A DNA stretch of 64,000 bases, taken from Acetobacter nitrogenifigens DSM 23921 = NBRC 105050. GTDB taxonomy: Bacteria > Pseudomonadota > Alphaproteobacteria > Acetobacterales > Acetobacteraceae. The stretch covers positions 62,001 through 126,000 of the forward strand of contig NZ_AUBI01000003.1 in assembly GCF_000429165.1 (NCBI RefSeq). Reading direction: 5' to 3'. The notes below the pieces were generated by a model, which was not told the DNA's origin, did not search any database, and saw only the letters and a list, made by a program, of their open reading frames with translations. A program made the position numbers and the translations under genes. Below, piece after piece: positions 35,092 to 42,856 of the stretch; the stretch's first letter is position 1, and every line of letters begins with the position of its first letter.

Positions 35092-36261
35092 ATGGATACG
35101 GAGCACTCGGATCGGAACATTGCGGCAGGAACGGTGGCGCTGCTGGAGCGTCTGGTCGCGTTTCCGACCATATGTCGTCAGGATAATCTTGAATTGATCG
35201 ATTGGCTCGCCGCCACGCTGATGGAAGCGGGCGCGCGCGTGGAAATCGTGCCGGGAGATGAGCCGGGGCGTGCGGGGCTTATCGCAAGCGTCGGTCCTGA
35301 TCGCCCGGATGGCCTTGTGTTGTCCGCTCATAGCGACGTGGTGCCGGTCGAAGGGCAGCCGTGGACCACCGATCCGTTCGGCCTGGCAGAGCGCGACGGC
35401 AAGTTGTTCGGACGCGGCTCAAGCGACATGAAAGGGTTTCTGGCCTGCGCCGTCACGGCGATCCGCGACGCGGCGGCGCGACCGTCCCTGGCTCGGCCGC
35501 TGCATCTCGCCGTTTCCTATGATGAAGAAATCGGTTGTGTCGGCGTTCATTCGCTGTTGCGACGATTGCAGGAGCGGGAGTTCGCCGCTGCCGGGTGCGT
35601 GGTCGGCGAACCGACCGGGTTACGGGTCGCCGTCGCGCACAAGGGCAAAGTCGCAGCGCGGATTACGTGTCATGGACAGGCTGCGCATTCCGCTAATCCT
35701 GCACTGGGTCGCAACGCAATTCTTATGGCTTCGCGCATGATTTCCGAAATCGAGGCGATACAGGCGGATATGATCGCGAACGGACGGCAGGACGTCATGT
35801 TCGAGACGCCGCACAACACCGCGCAGGTTGGGCTGATATCCGGTGGTGTGGCGCTGAATATCGTGCCCGATCTGTGTGTCGTGGACTTTGAGATGCGACT
35901 TTTGCCCGCAGAAGCGTCGGATGTCTGGATCGAGCGTCTGCAGCGGCATGCAGAGCGCGTTCAGAGCGAGTTTCCGGGCGGTAGAATCGGGATCGAGGTC
36001 ATTAACGCATACCCGGGCCTTAAAGCCGAGGCGGGCTCTGCGACAGGCGCGCTCGTGCTGGCTGCGGCAGGACGTAATGACGTCGTAACTGTAGGATTCG
36101 GGACGGAGGCCGGGCTGTTTCAGGAAAAACTTGGTCTGGACACGATCATATGCGGTCCGGGGTCGATAGATCGTGCGCATAAGGCGGACGAATACGTCAC
36201 GCGTGACGAACTGGCCGGGTGCGAGAGGTTCCTGTCAAAGCTCGTTGATGCGCTTGTCTGA
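35092..36261 (+). CDS. ArgE-type M20 deacylase
   Basis: 389 residues. Metal-binding His is in LVLSAHSDVVPVEG, bridging Asp in GRGSSDMKGFLAC, the general-base Glu pair in YDEEIGCVG, and another Glu in VVGEPTGL. The dimerisation domain follows near residue 180. GAGG eight bases before the ATG supports the start. By similarity it is an acetylornithine deacetylase. However, it sits among ammonia-lyase, RidA, DUF1028 and transporter genes, away from arginine genes, and the group commonly makes arginine through ArgJ. A catabolic N-acyl-amino acid deacylase is therefore equally likely. Confidence 0.82.
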   Translation: MDTEHSDRNIAAGTVALLERLVAFPTICRQDNLELIDWLAATLMEAGARVEIVPGDEPGRAGLIASVGPDRPDGLVLSAHSDVVPVEGQPWTTDPFGLAERDGKLFGRGSSDMKGFLACAVTAIRDAAARPSLARPLHLAVSYDEEIGCVGVHSLLRRLQEREFAAAGCVVGEPTGLRVAVAHKGKVAARITCHGQAAHSANPALGRNAILMASRMISEIEAIQADMIANGRQDVMFETPHNTAQVGLISGGVALNIVPDLCVVDFEMRLLPAEASDVWIERLQRHAERVQSEFPGGRIGIEVINAYPGLKAEAGSATGALVLAAAGRNDVVTVGFGTEAGLFQEKLGLDTIICGPGSIDRAHKADEYVTRDELAGCERFLSKLVDALV

Positions 36262-36271
36262 AAGAAACGCG

Positions 36272-37189
36272 TCAGTCGCTGCCGGGCAATTTTTTTCCGG
36301 CGAGCAGCTTGCGGCACACATCGAGAACAGCGCGGCAGCGGGCGGTCCGCCGTACTCCGGAGATCGTCGCTATGCCGTAGCGCAGCGGGCGGACGTCGTC
36401 TTTCAGGGCGAGGTAGGCCAGCGCTCTCCCGTCCAGCGCCGCCTTGTTGCGTGGTCGGGCGTTCGCCAGTCCGTAACCGTCGCCGCGCGCTACAAGGCTG
36501 CGAACAACGTCGATGCTGCCAAAACGTCCGGCGATTTTCGGCGACAGAGTCTGCTGACTGAACAGGCCGAGGAAGTAGTCACGCGACAGAGGCAGGTCGA
36601 GCAGGAGAAAGGGTTCGTCGATCAGTTCGGACAGCGAAACGGATTTGCGGCGCGCAAGCCTGTGCGTGGTCGACACCATGACAAAGGGGGGCAGAGTGGC
36701 CAGCGGTTCGAACTGGACGTCCGGCGGGGTGTTGAGATCGTAGGCGAGGCATGCGGAAATTTCCCCTCGTCGCAGGCGGTCTACAAGTTCGGCATGATGC
36801 CCGGCGCTCACGAGAAGCCGCGCGGCCGGATGATGGTTTTCAAACGACTGCAGCAGTTCAGGGACGATCAGCGAATACAGCGTCGTCATACAGCCGATTT
36901 CGACCTGGCCATTGATCCGGTTGGACAGACCTGCAGCTTCGGCGTCGAATTCCTGCGCATGAAGCAGAAGGCTTTGCGCTTCCCGAAGAAAGCTCTGGCC
37001 TTCCGGCGTCAACGACAACCCGGCGGCGTGATGGCGGATAAAAAGCGGGATGTTGAAAGCCGCCTCCAGTTGAGAAATGGCTGCGGATATGGACGGCTGC
37101 GAAATGTTGACCTGTCGCGAGGCCGCTGTGATCGAGCCAGTTTCAGCAGCCGCCACGAAATATTCGATTTGTCTCAGGGTGAACCGCAT
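36272..37189 (-). CDS. LysR-family regulator
   Basis: 305 residues: winged helix-turn-helix (MRFTLRQIEYFVAAAETGSI, residues 1-60), then an effector domain with VEIGCMTTLYSLIVPELLQ and GYGLANARPRN. The ATG at 37189 has GGAG upstream. It is divergent from the DUF1028 gene with 60 bp between starts, so it probably controls DUF1028-RidA, and itself by autoregulation. The effector is likely the substrate of the island; unknown. The 3' end is 10 bp from the convergent argE-like stop. Confidence 0.9.
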   Translation of the reverse strand: MRFTLRQIEYFVAAAETGSITAASRQVNISQPSISAAISQLEAAFNIPLFIRHHAAGLSLTPEGQSFLREAQSLLLHAQEFDAEAAGLSNRINGQVEIGCMTTLYSLIVPELLQSFENHHPAARLLVSAGHHAELVDRLRRGEISACLAYDLNTPPDVQFEPLATLPPFVMVSTTHRLARRKSVSLSELIDEPFLLLDLPLSRDYFLGLFSQQTLSPKIAGRFGSIDVVRSLVARGDGYGLANARPRNKAALDGRALAYLALKDDVRPLRYGIATISGVRRTARCRAVLDVCRKLLAGKKLPGSD

Positions 37190-37249
37190 GGAGTTGCTCC
37201 GAACGGTCCATCGGGCATGCCGACACCCGTCAATAGAGAGGTATAGAGA

Positions 37250-37927
37250 ATGACGTTTTCCATTGTCGCCCGATGTGAGCGTACGGGTCAATTCGGCGTC
37301 GCTGTCGTGTCGTCGTCGCCGGCGGTGGCGGCGCGATGCGCTTTTGCTCGTGCGGGGGTCGGCGCAGTGACGACCCAGAACGTCACCGATCCACGCCTGG
37401 GGCCGAAAGCTCTTGATTTTCTCGCAGAGGGACTGTCGGCGGCAGACGCTCGCGATCAGGTGTCCGCGGCGGCGACCTATGCTGAATTCAGGCAGGTGAC
37501 CATCGTGGATCGAAATGGCGAGGGGGCGATTTGGTCGGGTGGCCGGACCCTTGGCGTGAACGCGGAAGCTCTGGCGCCGAACGTCGTCTCCGCGGGCAAT
37601 CTTCTGGCGAATGATAGCGTCCCGGCGGCGATCGTCGCGGCGTTTGGTGCGTCCGATCCTGGGCAGGAACTGGCCGAAAGAATTTTGCATGCGCTGGAGG
37701 CTGGTTTGGCCGCGGGCGGCGAAGCAGGCCCCGTGCACTCGGCCGGATTGCAGATCGTCGAGGGCGAGGCGTGGCCGTTGGTGGACTTGAGGATCGACTG
37801 GTCAGAGGAGCCTGTCGCCGATCTGCGCGGCTTGTGGGAGCTGTGGCGACCGCAAATGCGCGATTATCTTAGTCGTGCGCTGAATCCGCTGGACGCCCCG
37901 TCTTACGGGGTTCCCGGCGACGAATGA
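37250..37927 (+). CDS. DUF1028 family protein
   Basis: 225 residues of the DUF1028 family, proposed Ntn-hydrolase-like: N-terminal MTFSIVARCERTGQFGVAVVSS, then VGAVTTQNVTDPRLGP and NVVSAGNLLANDSV motifs. GAGAGG precedes the ATG. Family members are often encoded beside amino acid or peptide degradation genes, and the biochemical function is not established. Here it leads a RidA gene and is divergent from the LysR regulator. The mature active residue, if any, cannot be read from the sequence. Confidence 0.85.
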   Translation: MTFSIVARCERTGQFGVAVVSSSPAVAARCAFARAGVGAVTTQNVTDPRLGPKALDFLAEGLSAADARDQVSAAATYAEFRQVTIVDRNGEGAIWSGGRTLGVNAEALAPNVVSAGNLLANDSVPAAIVAAFGASDPGQELAERILHALEAGLAAGGEAGPVHSAGLQIVEGEAWPLVDLRIDWSEEPVADLRGLWELWRPQMRDYLSRALNPLDAPSYGVPGDE

Positions 37928-38206
37928 ATGAATTTTGTAAAAAATTGTTATTTCGAAATTTACATAGCATTTTCTGATGATAGGCATCGGTAGTCCTTGC
38001 TTGGTCAGAACGATGCGCAACCCTACTGTTCGGATGTTCTGGGCGTCACGCCCGCGCGTTGGCGACGTATCGCCGGGACACCGTGGCTGTGACGGGGGCG
38101 GTGGTTACTGCTTCGTCAGGCTCGCTTGCCGGGCTGCGTCTGAGACTATTCAGGTTTAGGCAAGGCGTTCCTGATGGGAGCGTCACTGTCAGGGAAAGAC
38201 AAGAGT

Positions 38207-38614
38207 ATGATTCACAAACGCATCCGTCCGTTCAATACGAAAGCCACCTACCCGGAGCAGAGCCTCGATAACGATCTCTGCCAGGCGGTGGTGGCTGGCA
38301 AGACCATCTATCTGCGCGGGCAGGTTCCTCAGGATCTTGATACGCGCGAAAATGTCGCGGTGGGCGATCCGGAGGGACAGGCGGAGAAAGTGATGCAGAA
38401 TATCGAGTTGCTGCTGCGCGAATGTGGGGCGGAACTCGCGCATATCTGCAAGGTGACAGTGTATCTGACCGATATCCGCCATCGCGAAACGACCTACCGT
38501 GTGCTTGGCAAGTGGATGAAGGGCGTATTTCCGGTTTTCACTGGACTCGTCGTCGTGGCTCTTGCTCGGCCAGAATGGTTGATTGAGGTGGACGTAATTG
38601 CCGAGCTTCCATAA
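38207..38614 (+). CDS. RidA family (YjgF/YER057c) deaminase
   Basis: 135 residues. RidA proteins hydrolyse reactive enamine/imine products of PLP-dependent and related ammonia-eliminating enzymes. The binding Arg lies in ALARPEWLIEVDVIAE (an Asp sits where many members have Glu), along with ICKVTVYLTDIRHRE. The ATG at 38207 has AAGAG upstream; a longer frame from 38174 lacks a ribosome site. It is unusual in length by about ten residues and starts with MIHKRIRPF. Its placement beside an ammonia-lyase homologue suggests it disposes of that enzyme's product or a related one. Confidence 0.9.
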   Translation: MIHKRIRPFNTKATYPEQSLDNDLCQAVVAGKTIYLRGQVPQDLDTRENVAVGDPEGQAEKVMQNIELLLRECGAELAHICKVTVYLTDIRHRETTYRVLGKWMKGVFPVFTGLVVVALARPEWLIEVDVIAELP

Positions 38615-38627
38615 TCGCGGACGTAGT

Positions 38628-38641
38628 ATTGTATATACAAT
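38628..38641. promoter_or_regulatory. Perfect 14-bp palindrome, HutC/GntR-like operator
   Basis: ATTGTATATACAAT is a perfect palindrome. Its core TTGTATATACAA matches the HutC/GntR-type operator consensus known for histidine-utilisation repressors. It lies 14 bp after the RidA gene and 330 bp before the receptor. A GntR regulator is not encoded in this window, so binding is inference. Confidence 0.45.
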
Positions 38642-38971
38642 TCGGTGAGTGATTTGTGGTGATCGTCGGCGTTTATTCCATCCAATTTGAGTTCAATTGC
38701 GAGGACTGATTTCCGGCTCAAAAAGGCGAGTATGGCCCGGCGTCGTCGGCTGCTGAACGTTCCGCGTCTCGCGGGGATTTTGGTGAGTGTTGTAAGATCG
38801 CAACATTCAATTTTTGTTCCGAAAATGTTTTGAATTTGGCTTGTCGCCCACATTCCGTATATGCAACCATAATCAATAATGGTTAGCGTCTTTCGGGGCG
38901 ACGTGTGCGACGCCGCATGCGGCAGGACATAACTGGCGCATTGGGGCGTCGTGGTGAGGAGTTGCGGCGAG
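38642..38971. other. Leader region of TonB receptor
   Basis: AT-rich, no gene; the palindrome at 38628 is at its left edge. Promoter of the receptor expected close to 38900. Confidence 0.35.
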
Positions 38972-41431
38972 ATGATCAAACACACGACATGCCTTACCGG
39001 CTGCGTGGCAGTTTCAGCGATTTTGGCGATCGCGCTCGCAGGGACGGCGGGAGCCGCCACGCGAGCCCATCATCGCGGGTCATCAGGCGCTAGCGCCGCG
39101 GCGAGTTCGGCAATTTCTCCACGTAATGGGGGCGCCGCTGCAGCGGTGCCTGTAAAGCGGGCGCCGACCGTTTTTAACGCAGCCGGAACAGAGGCCGTTG
39201 CGGCCGTCGGGCACAGGCATGTTTCGGGCGGCGGCATGATGCGCGCGGAAACTGCAGCGAAAGCCGTCAGCACGGTTACGCACGAATATATCTCGAAGCA
39301 GTCCCCCGCGTCCAATGCTCTGGCGCTGATTCAGATGGCCCCGGGCGCCAACGTCGCCATGGGCGATCCGTTCGGCGTCAGCGATGAATCGATGATCACC
39401 GTGCGCGGCATGAACCAGCAGCAGATCGGGTACACCTTCGAAGGTGCTCCGATGAACGATCCCGACGATTACACGCCGAATTCGTCGGAATGGATCGATT
39501 CCGAAAATATGGATAATGTGCAGCTGCAGCAGGGGTCTGGCGAGTTGAATTCACCACTGACGAACTCAGCTGGCGGCATCATGGCCGTGAATATGCGCAA
39601 TCCGAAATACGAGCATGGCGGCGAACTCGACATCAGTTACGGCACGCATCAGCTAAATCGGCAGTTCATCCGTTATGACACTGGCGAAATCGGCCATAGC
39701 GGCGTTCGCGCGTTTGCTTCCTACTCCAATCTTTCCGGCAAGGCGTGGCGTGGCCCCGGTCGGAACAACCGACGTCATATGGATTTCAAGGCGATCAAGG
39801 AGTGGGGCAACAGCTTTATTTCTGTCGCGGGTTCCTACAACAATGAAAATACGGCGTATTACCCGACCTACAACTCCGTCAGCGAGTGGAATCAGGAGGG
39901 GTTGAGCCACAACTTCTCTGGCACATATAACGTCAATGACGCCAGCTATAACGGTTTGAACAGCTACTATAAGTTCTATCAGACCAACTGGGCTGACATT
40001 CTGATCAGCGCGCCGATGCATTTCGAGGCGAGTCCGAAGCTGACTTTCGACGTTTCGCCGTATGTCTATCACGGAAGCGGCGCTTATCCGTTCGGTGCGG
40101 GCAGCCTTTCGAACGGCGCAGGCGATTACGGCGGTTTGCTGGCGATCAATGGCTCTAACTACAACGGAACCGGCACGACTGGCGCGTCGATCGCGACTGG
40201 CAATGCTGCCACCTACAGCACCGCGCAAGGCGAAGCCATCAACGCCATGTATAACTGGCTCGGCACAGAAGGGTACGCTGGGCTTAATTCGTCGGTGAAA
40301 TACAAGACTAAACACAACGAGCTGACGTTCGGCTGGTGGTTCGGCTATACCGATATGCAGGCTCTTGAGCCTTTTTCCGCGCTGACCGCGACTGGCCAGG
40401 CCGCCAACTTCGATGGTCGCTACAATCTGAAGCTGACAGACGGGACGCTTTTGAGCGAGCAGTCGTACCACACGATCACCATGACCAATATGCTCTATAT
40501 CGGCGATCAGGTGACGCTTCTCAATGATCGCCTGCATATTTCTGCAGGTTTCAAGGAAGCGATGATCTCGCGCGACGGCACGTTCGGGCAGCCTGTCGAG
40601 GGATATTACAAGGTGGGCTACAACACCGCAGAGCCCTTGCCGCGGATGTCCATCGACTACCACGTCAATCCGAACGTCATGGTTTTCGCCAGCGTCAACA
40701 CCAATTTTCGTACGCCAGTCGGTACGGCGATGTATAACGCCTACGATAACCCCTGGAACGGATCGCAGATCACCACGGGCAATACCAAGCTGAAAAACGA
40801 ATACAGCATCGTCGAAGAAGTTGGCGCGCGATATTCCGGCAGCCTTGGAAACGCATCCATCACCGGCTTCAATTACAACTTCACCAACCATCAGGTGAAC
40901 GCCTATAATGGCGCCAACCCTCTGCCTGTCGCGATGAACGTCGGCGGCATGACGATCCGAGGCGTGGACGCCCAGATGGGCCTGCGTCCGTGGCATCACT
41001 TCTCGCCTTACGCTTCTGGCGAATACCTCTACGCCACGACGGATAACAATATTCCTGACGATACTGGTGGATATCTCAACACCAAAGGGAAAATCGCGCC
41101 GTCTGCGCCGCGTTGGCAGGCGTCAGTCGCGCTCAACTACGACGACGGTACGATGTTCGGCAGCGTGACGCTTCGCTATGTCGACAAGCAGTACAGCACT
41201 TACACGAATGACGAGCAGATCAAGGGTTACAAGCAGGTCGACATGATGATCGGCGCGCGGATGAAGAAGATCGGGTTCATGAAGTCTCCTTCTATCCGTT
41301 TGAATATTATCAATCTGGCCGATCACCATTATCTGTCGGGCGTGTATTCGCCGGGAACGACCGCTGGCACAGCGCAGCTACTCGCCGCGCCAAATTTCGC
41401 CTGCCTGGCGACCTTCAGCACTGGGTTCTGA
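38972..41431 (+). CDS. TonB-dependent receptor (paralogue of the 21-23 kb receptor)
   Basis: 819-residue outer-membrane receptor. GAGGAG ten bases before the ATG at 38972 fixes the start; signal peptide MIKHTTCLTGCVAVSAILAI. The plug has SNALALIQMAPGANVAMG, ITVRGMNQQQIGYTFEGAP and NSAGGIMAVNMR. The barrel ends in TFSTGF. It shares GGGMMRAET, YGTHQLNRQFIR and GEIGHSGV with the minus-strand receptor upstream, as well as the Ala-rich N-terminal linker. Position in the island suggests uptake of the compound that the enzymes degrade, probably a peptide- or amide-like one rather than a metal. Confidence 0.92.
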   Translation: MIKHTTCLTGCVAVSAILAIALAGTAGAATRAHHRGSSGASAAASSAISPRNGGAAAAVPVKRAPTVFNAAGTEAVAAVGHRHVSGGGMMRAETAAKAVSTVTHEYISKQSPASNALALIQMAPGANVAMGDPFGVSDESMITVRGMNQQQIGYTFEGAPMNDPDDYTPNSSEWIDSENMDNVQLQQGSGELNSPLTNSAGGIMAVNMRNPKYEHGGELDISYGTHQLNRQFIRYDTGEIGHSGVRAFASYSNLSGKAWRGPGRNNRRHMDFKAIKEWGNSFISVAGSYNNENTAYYPTYNSVSEWNQEGLSHNFSGTYNVNDASYNGLNSYYKFYQTNWADILISAPMHFEASPKLTFDVSPYVYHGSGAYPFGAGSLSNGAGDYGGLLAINGSNYNGTGTTGASIATGNAATYSTAQGEAINAMYNWLGTEGYAGLNSSVKYKTKHNELTFGWWFGYTDMQALEPFSALTATGQAANFDGRYNLKLTDGTLLSEQSYHTITMTNMLYIGDQVTLLNDRLHISAGFKEAMISRDGTFGQPVEGYYKVGYNTAEPLPRMSIDYHVNPNVMVFASVNTNFRTPVGTAMYNAYDNPWNGSQITTGNTKLKNEYSIVEEVGARYSGSLGNASITGFNYNFTNHQVNAYNGANPLPVAMNVGGMTIRGVDAQMGLRPWHHFSPYASGEYLYATTDNNIPDDTGGYLNTKGKIAPSAPRWQASVALNYDDGTMFGSVTLRYVDKQYSTYTNDEQIKGYKQVDMMIGARMKKIGFMKSPSIRLNIINLADHHYLSGVYSPGTTAGTAQLLAAPNFACLATFSTGF

Positions 41432-41524
41432 TCGTCGATCCGCATTGGGACAGGGCGTGATTGATCGCGCCGGTGTTCCGCAGACAATCGACTTTCTTGC
41501 CGCTAACTTGGGAGTGATGTCCGC

Positions 41525-42730
41525 ATGACGATGGATAGTTATGCGGAGTTTCCCTCTGAGAGCTCTGTAAACGCTTCGGCTGCCTCCCCGGCGGGGGCTG
41601 TTTTGCCGCTGCCGGTCCTGATCGGCGCCTGTATCGGCTCGGGCACGGCGCATCTCGCCTCTTCGGCGATGCCTTTTCAGGTCGACGCCTTGATGACTGG
41701 CGCGAATTTTTCGGCGACGAACTCAGGATGGTTCGGTTTCTTTGAGATCATTGCCCTGTCGCTGACGATGATCGCCCTGTCGCGCCTGCATCGCCCACTT
41801 CCGCCGGTCGTGACCGCCATAGCCGGAGCGGCCCTTGGCGCAATCGCGAACATACTGCTCTTCAGTGTCGCGCGCTCGACGCTCGCCTGCTGGGGGTGCG
41901 CAATTCTGATCGGCGTCGCCTCAGGATCTCTGGCGCGCTCCTATATTCAGGCAGTCTCTGCGTCGCGCAATGTCGATCGCGTGTATTCGATTGCTAGCGG
42001 CGGCGGCCTGATTGTCATAGTCGGGGCGATATCGCTGGTGCCTCTGGCGACGCGTCTATGTGGTCCTTTAGGGGCTTTTCTTGCCTTTTGCGCACCAATG
42101 CTGGTCGCGACGCCGTTGCTGCTGATGCTCCGCAAGGCCCCGCACGCGGCGGCGGCCCATGAGCGCGCGCCGCTGCGTCTCAGCGCGGGCGGGGTGGCGC
42201 TGGTCTTCATGTGGACACTGTCGTCGCTCGGTCAAAGCGTTGCATGGTCGTTCGCCGGGCGTGTCGGCGCCCATTTGGCGTTGAGTGAAAAATTCATCGT
42301 CACCCTGTCATCTGTCGGAATCATCGCGGGCGTGCTTGGTAGTTTCGGCGGCGCTGTCATCGCGACGATGCTGCCGCGTTCCGTCGTGTTGCTCTCCAGT
42401 CTGGTGGGCGTCGCGGCTGCCTGCTTCTTCTCCTGCGCAGCCTGGAGTCCGTGGAGTTACGCCATAGCCATCACGGGATTCTGGGTGTTTTCGATGCTGT
42501 CTTACGCCTATCTGCTTGGAAGCGCCGCCTCTCTCGATGACACTGGCAAGGCGGGGACCTTGTGCAGTGGTATGGACAGGCTTGGGTTCGCTCTGGGCGC
42601 CCCGCTCGGCGGATTGGTCGTGGATCACGGCAGCTTCCTGACTCTGGCGCTGATGGCTGCCGGGGTTGCCGGACTTGCGATTCCGTTCTGCTATCCTGTG
42701 CTGCATCGAGAACTGCGCGCAGCCCTCTGA
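41525..42730 (+). CDS. Major facilitator superfamily transporter
   Basis: 401 residues, about 12 hydrophobic segments beginning near residue 30 (VLIGACIGSGTAHLASSAMPF). A central loop near residue 200 (LLMLRKAPHAAAAHERAPL) divides two halves. A repeated Gly/Ser-rich motif lies in TM4 (GVASGSLARSYIQAV). The start has GGGAGTG upstream. It lies 93 bp after the receptor and 126 bp before the ammonia-lyase homologue on the same strand, as an inner-membrane importer for the island. It could instead be an exporter. Confidence 0.85.
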   Translation: MTMDSYAEFPSESSVNASAASPAGAVLPLPVLIGACIGSGTAHLASSAMPFQVDALMTGANFSATNSGWFGFFEIIALSLTMIALSRLHRPLPPVVTAIAGAALGAIANILLFSVARSTLACWGCAILIGVASGSLARSYIQAVSASRNVDRVYSIASGGGLIVIVGAISLVPLATRLCGPLGAFLAFCAPMLVATPLLLMLRKAPHAAAAHERAPLRLSAGGVALVFMWTLSSLGQSVAWSFAGRVGAHLALSEKFIVTLSSVGIIAGVLGSFGGAVIATMLPRSVVLLSSLVGVAAACFFSCAAWSPWSYAIAITGFWVFSMLSYAYLLGSAASLDDTGKAGTLCSGMDRLGFALGAPLGGLVVDHGSFLTLALMAAGVAGLAIPFCYPVLHRELRAAL

Positions 42731-42856
42731 ACGTCGTCTGGAGCCGTAACCATTCACAGGCATGGCTCCAGCTTATTGTTTTGGCGAGCATCCTGATCCG
42801 ACTGAATGATTCCGTTTGCTCGGATAATACTCTGATGCCTGCAAGGAATTCCTCTA

